From: Aldehydirespirator sp965220485
Lineage (GTDB): Bacteria > Actinomycetota > Acidimicrobiia > Acidimicrobiales > Aldehydirespiratoraceae
Length of the DNA stretch: 64,000 nt
Reading direction: 5' to 3'
Assembly (NCBI GenBank): GCA_965220485.1
Contig: OZ244832.1
Span: 2,914,001 to 2,978,000, forward strand
In this document: one piece after another, positions 1 through 8,169 of the stretch
How positions within the stretch are numbered: the first letter of the stretch is position 1
Layout of the letters: the number at the start of each line of letters is the position of its first letter
Position numbers and translations under genes: made by a program
The notes under the pieces: generated by a model
Databases searched by the model: none
Told to the model about the DNA's origin: nothing
The model's input: only the letters and a program-made list of their open reading frames with translations

Positions 1-1485
1 CAGGAATCGGCGGTGACGTGATGGCGGCAGTGGCCGACGTTGACGGGGTAGCCGCCCTAAACGGCAGCGGCCGATCCGGGCTGGGCACCGACCGGGCAGC
101 GGCGCCCGACAACGGCCACGGCTTCGTGCCGTCGGTGGGGGGATGGGCGGTGACCGTCCCCGGTGCGGTGGCCGGCTGGTGGGACCTGCACCAGCGTTAC
201 GGTCGTCTCGAATGGTCGATCCTGCTCGAACCGGCCATCGAGGCTGCCACCGAAGGCGCGGCTGTGGGCGCTACCGGCAGCCAGCTGTGGGCCGGCGCCC
301 GGAGCCGGCTCGACACCGCGGGCGAAGCGCTCTACTTCGGCGGGGGCGCGGCCCCATCGCCCGGCGAGCGCTGGCGCAACCCTGCTCTCGCGTCGGCATT
401 GCAGAGCATCGCATCCGACGGCCCCGATGCGCTGTACCGGGGTCCGCTGGCCGACGCGGTCGTCGAGGCGGCCGTCACCGGGGGCGGGTCGCTTCAAATC
501 GACGACCTCTCCGCCCACCGCGGCGAGTGGGTGGAGCCGCTGCGGGCAAGACTGGGCGAGCACGAGTTGCTCACCGTGCCATCACCCTGCCAGGGCGCGG
601 TCGTGGCCCTAGCGGCCGAGTCGGTGCATGAGCAGGGCCTGCTCGGCGCGACCACCGGAGATGCCTGCGGCACCGCGGCCGCAGCCATGGCTGAGGCCCT
701 AGGTGGCTGGTGCCAAACTCCCGAAATGGGGGTTTTGCGGTCACAAAACCCCAGGTCAGCGACTTGCGAATTGTGGCAAATTGCCATTTAACACCAGCCA
801 CCTAGACCGGGCCTTCGCGGTGGCTCTCGAATGCCTGGCCGACCCCGCCGAGACCGAAGTCCCCTCCTACGACGAGATGCGAGCCCGGCTGGGCGGCGCG
901 CCGAGGCACGGCCCGGTGCCGTTGGGACCGGGCACCGTGTTCACGGTGGTGATGACGGCCGAGCAGGCGGTGGTGCTGACCTCAAGTGTGTGCGACCGGT
1001 TCGGCTCGGGCGTGACCGTGCCGCAGGGCGGGTTCGTGCTGCAGAGCCGGGGCCGGGGCTTCTCGACCGACCTGAGCCACCCGAACGCGGTGGCGCCCGG
1101 CAAGCGCCCCTACCACACCATCGTGCCGACCCTCGTTCTCGAGTCGGGACGGCCCATGCTCGGCATGGGAGTGGTGGGCGGCATCATGCAGCCCCAGGGG
1201 CAACTGCAGATCCTGCACCGGGTGCTCGGGGGCGCCGACCTTGCCTCAGCGGTGGCAGCCAGCCGGTTCCGGCTGATCGGCGACGGCCGGGTGACGACAG
1301 AGGAGAGCCTGGAACCAGAATGGCGAGCCGCCATCGGCCGCGCCGGCTACGAGCTCGTCGACACAGCCGACGTCATAGGAGGCTTCGGCGGCGCCCAGGC
1401 CGTCCTGCGGACGGCAGACGCCCTCACCTCGGCCAGCGACCCCCGCCGCGACGGCGCGTCAGCCGTGATCGCTCTGCCTAGCTAG
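1..1485 (+). pseudogene. ggt: gamma-glutamyltransferase, interrupted by a short insertion; 5' end outside window
   Basis: The reading frame is already open at the window edge and begins GIGGDVMAAVADVDG, the internal GIGGD motif of the gamma-glutamyltransferase family, so the N-terminus lies upstream. The first frame runs to about 700 and then hits the 107-bp element at 699-805. The rest of the protein (DRAFAVALECLADPAE onward, with FGSGVTVPQGGF and RGRGFS.D..HPNA.APGKRP, typical of the small subunit) resumes in the next frame and ends at 1485. Removing 103 bp, that is the element with one CTAG copy, rejoins the frames exactly. At the autoprocessing site the family pattern TTHYSVV reads GTVFTVV, so the usual nucleophile threonine may have been absent even before the insertion. 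GGT enzymes hydrolyse or transfer gamma-glutamyl groups, usually outside the membrane; this copy is probably inactive. Confidence 0.85.
699..805. mobile_element. MITE-like insertion in ggt with CTAG target duplication
   Basis: The ends read CTAGGTGGCTGGTG and CACCAGCCACCTAG, a perfect 14-bp inverted pair. It is best read as a 10-bp terminal inverted repeat (GTGGCTGGTG) flanked by a duplicated CTAG target. The interior has no gene but folds well: GGGGTTTTG pairs with CAAAACCCC across six bases, and TGGCAA-A-TTGCCA is a near-palindrome. It is more AT-rich than its surroundings. Net insertion is 103 bp, which shifts the ggt frame by +1. No transposase or second copy is visible in the window, so the mobilising element is unknown. 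Confidence 0.7.
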
Positions 1486-1541
1486 TACCGCGACGGGCCA
1501 GGTCGGGACAGCAATGCCTCTAGCGCTAGTCCTGCAGAGCG

Positions 1542-2237
1542 CTACTTCGAGAGGCCGTTGAGCCAGTCGATGACGTCGTCCAGGGGGGCTACGTCCACGT
1601 ACTTCATGTGCAGATCGAGCAGGTTGACCTTGTGGGAGATCTGGCTGCGGTCGGCCACGCACTCGAAGGGGATCACTACATCGAAGTTGTACTGGAACGC
1701 GTCCACCGCAGTGGCCCGCACGCAGCCGCTGGTGGTCAGACCGATGATGACCACGGTGTCGACCTTGTCGTAGACCAGCAACGGAGCCAGCTCAGTGCCG
1801 AAGAACCCGCTCGGCTTGTGGTGCTTGCACACGACCATCTCGCCGGGCCTGGGGGCGAGTTCGTCCACGATCACATCGCCGGGCGGCAGTGACGGATCGG
1901 GCAGGCGCCGGCCCACCGTCTTCCAGCGCCCCTTCTGACCCGGCTCGGGCACGTGGCCCGGATTCTCGTACATCTTGGTGAAGTAGACGGGGAAGCCGAG
2001 GCTGCGAACCTCGGACAGCAGCCGGGCGCTGGCCGCGACCGCGGGCCAGCCCGTGTCGGGGCAGCCGGTGGGCCAGCGGCCGTCCACGAACGCCAGCGTC
2101 ATGTCCACCACGATCAGCGCCGGCAACGTGCCCGCGCTGATGGCGCGGAACTCGTCGCCGCTGAACGTGTCGCCGTAGCCGGCCGCCCGGTAGCGGGCCA
2201 GGTCGTCGGCAGGGATGGCGTCGTTCCAGGGGTACAC
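1542..2237 (-). CDS. isochorismatase-family cysteine hydrolase
   Basis: A 231-residue protein of the isochorismatase-like fold, which includes N-carbamoylsarcosine amidase, nicotinamidase and maleamate amidase relatives. The catalytic triad is visible: Asp in LIVVDMTLAFVD, Lys in the VVCKHHKPSGFFGT stretch, and Cys in TTSGCVRATAVDA preceded by the cis-peptide motif. The N-terminal extension (MYPWNDAIPADDLARYRAAG) resembles the amidase branch that acts on small C-N bonds. It lies downstream of the binding-protein gene on the same strand, separated by a hairpin, and probably processes an imported nitrogenous compound. The exact substrate cannot be read from sequence. Confidence 0.85.
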   Translation of the reverse strand: MYPWNDAIPADDLARYRAAGYGDTFSGDEFRAISAGTLPALIVVDMTLAFVDGRWPTGCPDTGWPAVAASARLLSEVRSLGFPVYFTKMYENPGHVPEPGQKGRWKTVGRRLPDPSLPPGDVIVDELAPRPGEMVVCKHHKPSGFFGTELAPLLVYDKVDTVVIIGLTTSGCVRATAVDAFQYNFDVVIPFECVADRSQISHKVNLLDLHMKYVDVAPLDDVIDWLNGLSK

Positions 2238-2301
2238 GATGGGGTCAGGCCCTCATCGAGATCGGTCCGGCCGCAGAACGACGGGCCCCCGGAGAAGCCC
2301 A

Positions 2302-2342
2302 CGAGGGAGCACGACCTGTCCTCATAGGGTCGTGCTCCCTCG
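2302..2342 (-). terminator. hairpin between binding protein and hydrolase genes
   Basis: A perfect 15-bp stem (CGAGGGAGCACGACC paired with GGTCGTGCTCCCTCG) with an 11-base loop lies 31 bp past the stop of the binding-protein gene. There is no U-tract, so it may be an attenuating or mRNA-end hairpin rather than a classical intrinsic terminator. Confidence 0.55.
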
Positions 2343-2373
2343 CAGGTGGAGGGGAACCGTCAGTTCTTGGAGG

Positions 2374-3909
2374 TCAGCTCAGCGTCATGTCCTCCACGCG
2401 AGCCGTGTCGTCGTAGCGCGGGAGCCAGCTGACGTGCTCGCCGCCGCCGTTCACGCTCAGGTAGGTGAGGATGGGCAGGATGCCCACGTTGTCGCAGTTG
2501 TACCTCATTATCTCGTGGTACATGGCTTCGCGTCTGTCCGGATCCAGCTCGCCGGCGGCCTCCCCCAGCATGCCGACCAGCATGTCGTCGTCGTAGGAGG
2601 ACGTCACGTTGCCACGGCCGATGTAGGAGCCCAGCCGGGCGCCGTCCTGTAGCTCGTTGGAGGACGACGACAGGAATATGTCGCCTCCGACCTCGCCGAT
2701 CGGCAGGAGGAACTCGTCGAAGAGCCACACCTCCCAGGCCAGCAGCTGGAAGTCGACATTCAGGCCGACGGCCTCCATGTCGGCGGTGATGGCCTCGGAC
2801 AGCTCGTCGAACTTGGTCCAGCGGGTGCCGTTGGCCAGGAACGAGATGGACTCGCCCTGGTAGCCGGAGTCGGCGATGATCTGGCGGGCCAGATCCGGGT
2901 CGTAGGGCCGGTCGGTGATGATGGGATTGTGGCCGAACACGCCCGAGCCGAAGATGTGGCAGTTGGCCCGGCCGGCCTGGCCCTGGTAGATGAACTCTAT
3001 GTAGTCGTCCACGTTCATCGCGTGGGCGATGGCGACCCGCAGCTCGGGATAGTCGCCCAGTGGGCCCTCGTAGTTCTTCATCCGCAGGTACGGGTACTCG
3101 ATGCCCTCGTCGCGCACGAACAGCTTGGGCACCTGGCCGGCCGAGTCTGCTGAGAGGCCCACCGCGAGGTCCACGTCGCCGGCCTGGACAGCCGCCACGC
3201 GGGACTGCTCGTCGGGCAGGAACACGAACGTCACGTCGTCGATCTGCGGATGGGGACCCCAGTAGTCAGTGTTGCGGGTGAGCGTGAGCGAGTCGCCCGG
3301 CACCCATTCCACGAACTTGTAGGGGCCGGTGCCCACAGCCTCGTCCTCAAGACCGTCGACGGCTGCGCCAGGCTCAACCATCTGCACCATGTAGAGCCGG
3401 GCCGGCAGCACCGGGTCGGGGGCGGCAGTAGTGATGCGGATCGTGTAGTCGTCCACAACCTCCACGCCGGAGATCGTCTCGATTTGCTCCTTGAGGTCGG
3501 AGTCGACCTCGTCGCTCAACACCCGCTCAATCGAAAACTTGGCCGCAGCGGCGTTGAACGGGGCGCCGTTGTGGAAGCTGATCCCCTCTCGCAGCTTGAG
3601 CTCCCATGTAGTCTCGTCGGTCAACTCGGGCAACGAAGCGGCCAAGCGGGGGAGGAAGACCGACGGATCCTCGAGGTCACGCTCGACGAGCCGCTCGTAC
3701 ACGTTCTCCATCGTGCGGCGCATCTCGCCGTCTTGGTAGTGAGGGTCGATCCTGCCCGGTCCCTCGAGTATCGCAATCGTTATCGAGACGCCTTCCGCGG
3801 CTGCTGAGTCGTCGGAATCCTCGCTGCTGCCACTGCACGCGGCAGCAACAAGAGTGAGGGCGAATAGGGAGGCTAGGAGCCTCTGCATGAAGGTGAACTT
3901 CTTCAACAT
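2374..3909 (-). CDS. ABC transporter substrate-binding lipoprotein, family 5 (peptide/nickel type)
   Basis: A 511-residue extracellular solute-binding protein of the DppA/OppA class. The start at 3909 is chosen because it gives a clean lipoprotein signal (MLKKFTFMQRLLASLFALTL then VAAAC|SGSSEDSDD) and has a strong GGGGGAGA ribosome site eight bases upstream; a longer frame to 4011 has no such support. Family features are AAKFSIERV, GTGPYKFVEWVPGDSLTLTRNTDYWG and LRVAIAHAMN. No permease or ATPase genes accompany it here, so it must share a transporter encoded elsewhere. GTATAC-type palindromes lie in its promoter region, matching those before the aldehyde dehydrogenase gene. Ligand unknown. 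Confidence 0.9.
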   Translation of the reverse strand: MLKKFTFMQRLLASLFALTLVAAACSGSSEDSDDSAAAEGVSITIAILEGPGRIDPHYQDGEMRRTMENVYERLVERDLEDPSVFLPRLAASLPELTDETTWELKLREGISFHNGAPFNAAAAKFSIERVLSDEVDSDLKEQIETISGVEVVDDYTIRITTAAPDPVLPARLYMVQMVEPGAAVDGLEDEAVGTGPYKFVEWVPGDSLTLTRNTDYWGPHPQIDDVTFVFLPDEQSRVAAVQAGDVDLAVGLSADSAGQVPKLFVRDEGIEYPYLRMKNYEGPLGDYPELRVAIAHAMNVDDYIEFIYQGQAGRANCHIFGSGVFGHNPIITDRPYDPDLARQIIADSGYQGESISFLANGTRWTKFDELSEAITADMEAVGLNVDFQLLAWEVWLFDEFLLPIGEVGGDIFLSSSSNELQDGARLGSYIGRGNVTSSYDDDMLVGMLGEAAGELDPDRREAMYHEIMRYNCDNVGILPILTYLSVNGGGEHVSWLPRYDDTARVEDMTLS

Positions 3910-3982
3910 CGGGTTGTCTCCCCCCAAATGAAATCCGTGGTCGAGAACGGCTGCGGCATCGGTAGTCCACAGCCGAACACGA

Positions 3983-4024
3983 ACGGTATACCGTGCCGGG
4001 CCAACCCGCAAGTTGTTGTATACA
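3983..4024 (-). promoter_or_regulatory. GTATAC palindromes upstream of the binding-protein gene (candidate GntR operators)
   Basis: ACGGTATACCGT (3983-3994) is a perfect 12-bp palindrome and TTGTATACA (4016-4024) contains the palindrome TGTATACA. Both lie 75-115 bp before the start of the minus-strand lipoprotein gene. The same TTGTATACA occurs at 6566-6574. FCD-type GntR regulators often bind GTATAC-centred palindromes, and one is encoded at 8983. The link is inference. Confidence 0.5.
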
Positions 4025-4164
4025 GAGGAGGAGTGCTCGATCTAGGGGCAGCGCTCAGCGCCGTCGGAGCGGGGCCAGCAGAACAGCGCAGCGGGCGCCA
4101 CCAGCACCGTCGTCACCGCGAGTACGGCCGGACCCAGTCCCACCACGAGCAGGGCGGCCACTCC

Positions 4165-4242
4165 GAGCGGCGCGCCGGACAGAGTGAGCCCACGGGCCAC
4201 TTCGAGCGGCGCGCCGGACAGAGTGAGCCCACGGGCCACTCC
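4165..4242. repeat. two 39-bp tandem copies within the 3910-4290 gap
   Basis: GAGCGGCGCGCCGGACAGAG begins at 4165 and again at 4204; the 39-bp units differ at one or two bases. The unit is 13 codons long and is in frame in a minus-strand open frame (4042-4269, TTG start, 75 codons) with a hydrophobic stretch, GVAALLVVGLGPAVLAVTTV. That frame could be a small membrane protein or a gene fragment, but it has no recognisable family or ribosome site, so I do not call it a gene. The rest of this 381-base gap holds the candidate operators above. Confidence 0.6.
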
Positions 4243-4290
4243 GGCGATGGTCACGGCATCGCCCTGCAACTCGGGCTGGACACAGGTGGA

Positions 4291-5010
4291 TCAGGCGGCG
4301 GCCTGGGCGCCCGCAGCGGGATACCACTGGCGGCCCTCGACATACTGCAGCCACAGTCCGTCCATGTAGAACCAGCGCCTCATGGCGGCCTGGCGCACCT
4401 GGTCGATCACCATCTGCTGCTCCCGCTCGTCGGTGGAGTGATTGATGATGATCTCGAAGCCGGCGTCGCCGTGCTCCACGTCGGCCACGACGTGCAGGGT
4501 GAAGAAGTCGATGTCGTCGTCGGAGAACCCGTAGACGTTGCGCAGGGGGTCGATCAATGGTGCGTACAGCTCGGGCACCTGCGACTCCAGCCCGATGGTC
4601 AGCGTCGCGATGCCCTCCAGAACGCTCTTCATCATCAGGGTGTTGATGATGAAGTCCTTGAGCGCGGCGGTTGTGGGCAGGTCGGCAGCGGAGCGGCCCT
4701 CCTCGAAGCTCATGCCCAGCGCCATGCCGAACTTCGAGAGCTTGTCGACGTGGCGCTCGTCGGGATCCTCCTCCTCGTTGAGGTTCTCCAGCAGCAAGAC
4801 CCGAGCGTCGTGCCAGTCGCACAGCCCGTACATGATCCCGGAGTAGCGCGAGGCGTTGCTCACGAAGTTGTAGTGCTGCTGGCAATAGGCCCTCATGGCC
4901 GCCTTTGACAGCTCACCCGCGGCCCAGGTCTTGAAGAACGGGTGGTTCTTGGAGTGCCACTCATCGCGGGCGGCCTCCAACGCTTCGCGATATTCGACAG
5001 GTCCGAGCAT
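4291..5010 (-). CDS. heme-oxygenase-like (PqqC/TenA-fold) diiron protein
   Basis: A 239-residue all-helical protein resembling PqqC/CADD and heme-oxygenase-like diiron oxidases. Seen in the sequence are HPFFKTWAAGELSKAAMRAY (about residues 22-41), LLLENLNEEEDPDERHVDKL with acidic and His ligands, and VVADVEHGDAGFEIIINH, which supplies more carboxylate/His pairs. Known members oxidise small amino-acid-like or fatty substrates with O2, or cleave C-C bonds. It follows the aldehyde dehydrogenase gene by 39 bp on the same strand. An oxidative cleavage feeding an aldehyde to the dehydrogenase would be sensible, but that is inference. The substrate is not identifiable. Confidence 0.75.
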   Translation of the reverse strand: MLGPVEYREALEAARDEWHSKNHPFFKTWAAGELSKAAMRAYCQQHYNFVSNASRYSGIMYGLCDWHDARVLLLENLNEEEDPDERHVDKLSKFGMALGMSFEEGRSAADLPTTAALKDFIINTLMMKSVLEGIATLTIGLESQVPELYAPLIDPLRNVYGFSDDDIDFFTLHVVADVEHGDAGFEIIINHSTDEREQQMVIDQVRQAAMRRWFYMDGLWLQYVEGRQWYPAAGAQAAA

Positions 5011-5049
5011 TTGGACGCCCCTTTTCTGTTGTGGATTGAGTTGAGTCCG

Positions 5050-6504
5050 CTAGGAGCGGACGAAGACGGTCTTGGTTCGGGTGAAGAAGTCCAGCGACGA
5101 CTCCCCGCCCTCGGCCCAGCCCGCGCCGGAGTGCCCATAGCCCTCGAAGGGCACGTGGAAGGGGACGCCGGTGAGCGGCGAGTTGACCTTCACGGTGCCA
5201 GCGTGGGAGCCCTTCCAGAAGCGGCGGGCGACCGCGATGTCGTCGGTGACGATGCCGGAGGTGAGCCCGTAGGCGGTGGCGTTGGCCTTGGCCACGGCCT
5301 CGTCGATGTCGCTGACCGGCTCGAAGGTGACCACCGGGCCGAAGATCTCCTCGGTGGTGAGCGGTCCCATGTCGGGGTCCACCAGCAGGGCGGGCGCCAC
5401 CCGGCCGTCGCGCCAGCCGCCGGGCTCGGGGCGCACGACATCGCGGGCCTCGTCATCGGCCAGCGACACGTACTCCTCCACACGACCGGCCTCGCCATCG
5501 GTGACCAGGATCCCGATCTCGTCCGGTCCGGATGTGTCGGTCAAGACCCTCAGCCGTGCTGTCAGGAGTTCCAGCAACTCGCTGTAGACACCGGTGTGCA
5601 CGAGCAGCCGGCCAGCAGCAGTGCAGATCTGGCCGTTGTTGCGGAAACTGGAGGCCACGATGATGTCGGCGGCCTTGTCGAGGTCGGCGTCGGACCACAC
5701 CACGATGGTGTTCTTGCCGCCCAGCTCGGCTTGGAACGGCACCTCCATGCGCAGCCGGCTGCGGATCGCCACCGCAGCCTCGTAGGAACCCGTCAGGCTC
5801 ACGCCGTCGAGCTCGGGCGCGGAGAGCAGGGCCTCCTCGATCACCGAGCTCCGGCCGATGGTGGCCTGGAGCAGCCCCGCGGGCAGACCGGCGTCAAGCA
5901 GGGTGGCCGCGATCATCAGACCGGTGATGCCCGCGTTGGTGGAAGGCTTGAATATCACGGCATTGCCCGCAGCCAGCGCGGCCGACAGCTTGCGGATCGG
6001 GATCGTGAACGGGAAGTTCCAAGGCGTGATGAGGGCGACCACTCCGAGCGGCTCGACCAGCGTGAAGATGTCCTCGTCGAAGTCCGTTTTGAAGGTGGTG
6101 CCCAGGCGCCGGTATCCCAGTTCGGCGTAGTAGTCGAGCACGGCCGCTCCCTTGGCCACCTCGACCCTGGCCTCCGACGCGGGCTTGCCCATGTCGGCGG
6201 AGATGAGCGGCGCCATCTCATCGGCCCGCTCCCGGAACAGCATCGCAGCGCGGTGCAGGATCTCGGCCCGGGCCGCGGGTCCCGTGGCCGCCCAGTCCGG
6301 CGCCGATTGGGCCGCCACCTGATAGGCAATACGCACGTCGTCCGGGCCGGCGGTGCGCATCGCGGCCAGCACGCGGCCGTCGCTGCGGCTGACGAGCTTG
6401 TGCTCGGGACCCGAGCCGGGCCGGATCCCGCCGTCGATCAGGATGCCGACCTCGTCGGCGTCGCTGCTGCCGTCCACGATGATGCGAGCGGGTATCCGCG
6501 TCAT
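5050..6504 (-). CDS. NAD(P)-dependent aldehyde dehydrogenase
   Basis: A 484-residue cytosolic aldehyde dehydrogenase. It carries the cofactor motif ALITPWNFPFTIPIRK, the general-base Glu in QAELGGKNTIVV, the nucleophile Cys in NNGQICTAAGRLL, and the C-terminal EEIFGPVV segment. It oxidises an aldehyde to the acid; substrate is unknown. It heads a two-gene unit with the diiron protein gene downstream. Its promoter region carries two GTATAC palindromes like those before the binding-protein gene, suggesting common control. Confidence 0.93.
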   Translation of the reverse strand: MTRIPARIIVDGSSDADEVGILIDGGIRPGSGPEHKLVSRSDGRVLAAMRTAGPDDVRIAYQVAAQSAPDWAATGPAARAEILHRAAMLFRERADEMAPLISADMGKPASEARVEVAKGAAVLDYYAELGYRRLGTTFKTDFDEDIFTLVEPLGVVALITPWNFPFTIPIRKLSAALAAGNAVIFKPSTNAGITGLMIAATLLDAGLPAGLLQATIGRSSVIEEALLSAPELDGVSLTGSYEAAVAIRSRLRMEVPFQAELGGKNTIVVWSDADLDKAADIIVASSFRNNGQICTAAGRLLVHTGVYSELLELLTARLRVLTDTSGPDEIGILVTDGEAGRVEEYVSLADDEARDVVRPEPGGWRDGRVAPALLVDPDMGPLTTEEIFGPVVTFEPVSDIDEAVAKANATAYGLTSGIVTDDIAVARRFWKGSHAGTVKVNSPLTGVPFHVPFEGYGHSGAGWAEGGESSLDFFTRTKTVFVRS

Positions 6505-6565
6505 GGTGTGCCTCCACCAGCGTGCGCATCACCCGCGAGGCGGGCGCGCCGCGCACGACCGCGCC

Positions 6566-6588
6566 TTGTATACAGGACGCTGTATACC
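6566..6588 (-). promoter_or_regulatory. paired GTATAC operators between aldehyde dehydrogenase and MFS genes
   Basis: TTGTATACA (6566-6574) and TGTATACC (6581-6588) are spaced 14 bp centre to centre, 60-85 bp before the minus-strand aldehyde dehydrogenase start. The first is identical to the site at 4016-4024. They are plausible half-turn-spaced sites for the GntR protein encoded at 8983. Confidence 0.5.
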
Positions 6589-6614
6589 CTAGGCCGACCG
6601 GTTCGAGACTTGCC

Positions 6615-6725
6615 AACGAGAGGAAGGCGTCCAGAGGCCGAGCGAGAGGCATGTCGCCACCAAGGAAGACCTCCGCGCCGGTTCGCCGAACGAGAGGAAG
6701 GCGTCCAGAGGCCGAGCGAGAGGCA
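6615..6725. repeat. 37-bp direct repeat, two exact copies 74 bp apart
   Basis: AACGAGAGGAAGGCGTCCAG plus the next 17 bases occur identically at 6615-6651 and 6689-6725. The second copy runs straight into the dispersed repeat at 6708-6830, so the pair probably arose by local duplication of the edge of that element. Confidence 0.8.
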
Positions 6726-6830
6726 GCAGTTCATGTGGAGGTTCGCAAGACACCGAGCGAGGCCGTGGCCCGAGCAGCCCGCGAGCGCAGCGAACGAGAG
6801 CGGGAATCAACACGCCGCATCGCGAGGCGT
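6708..6830 (-). repeat. dispersed intergenic repeat, copy 1 (divergent)
   Basis: This has the shared order of the family: GAGGCCGAGCG at one edge, then GCGAGGCCGTGGCCCGAGC, then AGCGCAGCGAACGAGAGCGG, ending in a GCGAGGCG tail. In reverse complement it matches the plus-strand copies at 12430, 19628, 37945, 39738 and 63749. Strand is given relative to those. It fills the gap between the divergent aldehyde dehydrogenase and MFS genes. Confidence 0.75.
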
Positions 6831-6855
6831 TCGCACCTGCCTGCGGGGCCTTTGA

Positions 6856-8082
6856 ATGCACGACGGTGGCCGAGCAAGCCTGCTGGGGCGCTCCGGGCAC
6901 ACCGCCGGATTCTCCGCGCTGGTGACGGCCTCGCTGCTGGTGACCGCGGCCGCGAACCTGGCCCCCACGCTGGTCAGCGCGCTGGCAGTGCAGATCCAGG
7001 ACGACCTGGGCATCGGGGAGGCCCAGATCGGGATGACAGTCAGCGCCTTCTTCTGTGTGGGCGTGTTGACGTCAGCATTGTCCGGCCGGATGGTGGAGCG
7101 CATCGGGCCGACTGCGGGGCTGCGCCTCGCCTCGGTGGCAGCCGGGGCGGTCCTGGTCGCGACCGGAGTGCTGGGGCGATCCTGGCCTACGCTGATCGCC
7201 CTCGTGGGCGTGGCCGGCCTGGCCAACTCGTGGTCTCAGCCCGCCGCCAACCTGTACGTGGCCCGGGGGGTCTCGAACCGGCGCCAGGGCCTTGCTCTCG
7301 GCATCCAGAAGTCGGGAATCCCGACCGCGTCGCTCCTGGCCGGGCTGGCCATCCCCACGGTCGGGTTGACGATCGGCTGGAGCTGGGCCTTCGTGCTCGG
7401 AGGGCTGCTCGCCTTCGCGGTGTCGCTCGGCGTGCCGGCGGTCGGCGAGACCCCGGCCCCGTCCCGCGACGGACCCGGTGCGGTGACGGCGGAGCCGACG
7501 GTCCGGCCCCGTCCCGACGTTGCCATTCGGCTGCTGGCGGCAGTGGCCTGTTCCACGTGCCTGGCCGCCATGGGCTCCATGGCGCTCAGCTCGTTCTTCG
7601 TGCTCTCGAGCGTGAACATCGGCATCGACGAAGCCGCCGCCGGAATCCTGCTGATGGCCGGAAGCGTGGTCGGGATCGCTTCGAGGCTCGTGATGGGAGC
7701 CAGCGCGGACCGGGCGTCGCTCAGCCCGTTCCACATGCTCACCGCAATGTTCGCGGTGGCTGCGCTGGCCTTCGTGGGACTGTCGACAGGGTCCAGAGCG
7801 ATGCTGTACGTAGCCATGCCGTTCGCCTTCGCAACCTCGTTCGCGTGGCCGGGCCTGTTCCATCTGGCCATGGTGCGCTCCAACCCGTCGGCGCCGGGCG
7901 CGGCCACCGGCATAACCATGACGGGAAGCTTCACCGGAGCGGTGTGCGGGCCGCTGCTGTTCGGCCTGCTAGTGGAGGCGACCAGCTACGGCTGGGCCTG
8001 GGGTTTCGCCGCGATCACATCGGGAGCCGCCGCCGCGGTGATGGTCGTGGCGAGCCGCCTGATCGAGCCTCGCCCCGCCTAG
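6856..8082 (+). CDS. MFS transporter
   Basis: A 408-residue inner-membrane carrier of the major facilitator superfamily with about 12 hydrophobic segments, for example TASLLVTAAANLAPTLVSAL, LAAVACSTCLAAMGSM and VVGIASRLVMGASADRASLS, the last being the MFS loop motif G-x-x-x-D-R repeated in the C-terminal half. An N-terminal GRMVERIGPTAGLR loop matches motif A. The central loop (about residues 195-225) is polar and proline-rich. It stands alone between a repeat and a convergent epimerase gene. Cargo cannot be told from sequence; neighbours suggest a small organic acid or amine. Confidence 0.85.
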   Translation: MHDGGRASLLGRSGHTAGFSALVTASLLVTAAANLAPTLVSALAVQIQDDLGIGEAQIGMTVSAFFCVGVLTSALSGRMVERIGPTAGLRLASVAAGAVLVATGVLGRSWPTLIALVGVAGLANSWSQPAANLYVARGVSNRRQGLALGIQKSGIPTASLLAGLAIPTVGLTIGWSWAFVLGGLLAFAVSLGVPAVGETPAPSRDGPGAVTAEPTVRPRPDVAIRLLAAVACSTCLAAMGSMALSSFFVLSSVNIGIDEAAAGILLMAGSVVGIASRLVMGASADRASLSPFHMLTAMFAVAALAFVGLSTGSRAMLYVAMPFAFATSFAWPGLFHLAMVRSNPSAPGAATGITMTGSFTGAVCGPLLFGLLVEATSYGWAWGFAAITSGAAAAVMVVASRLIEPRPA

Positions 8083-8089
8083 GCCCCGA

Positions 8090-8140
8090 CTAGACGACCG
8101 GGTCCTCCTGCGCGTGGCTGTCGGCGTCGATCACCCTCAC
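8090..8140 (-). pseudogene. possible N-terminal remnant of an amidohydrolase
   Basis: A 17-codon minus-strand frame starting with GTG reads VRVIDADSHAQEDPVV then TAG. The pattern (M/V)xVIDADxHxxE is how amidohydrolase-2 family proteins begin (metal-binding D-x-H). No continuation is found in any frame, so if this is real it is a short relic. It lies just beyond the 3' end of the epimerase gene. Confidence 0.25.
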
Positions 8141-8169
8141 AATGCCGTGGGGCGGCCCGGCCGCGGCAC

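Noticed and set aside
4042..4269. 75-codon hydrophobic minus-strand frame
   Set aside because: TTG start with no ribosome site, made largely of a tandem duplication; described under the repeat rather than called a gene.
4942..6855. Long plus-strand open frame (637 codons) opposite the aldehyde dehydrogenase
   Set aside because: It is antisense to a gene with full catalytic motifs; high GC gives long empty frames on the other strand, and its translation is low complexity (His, Gly, Arg).
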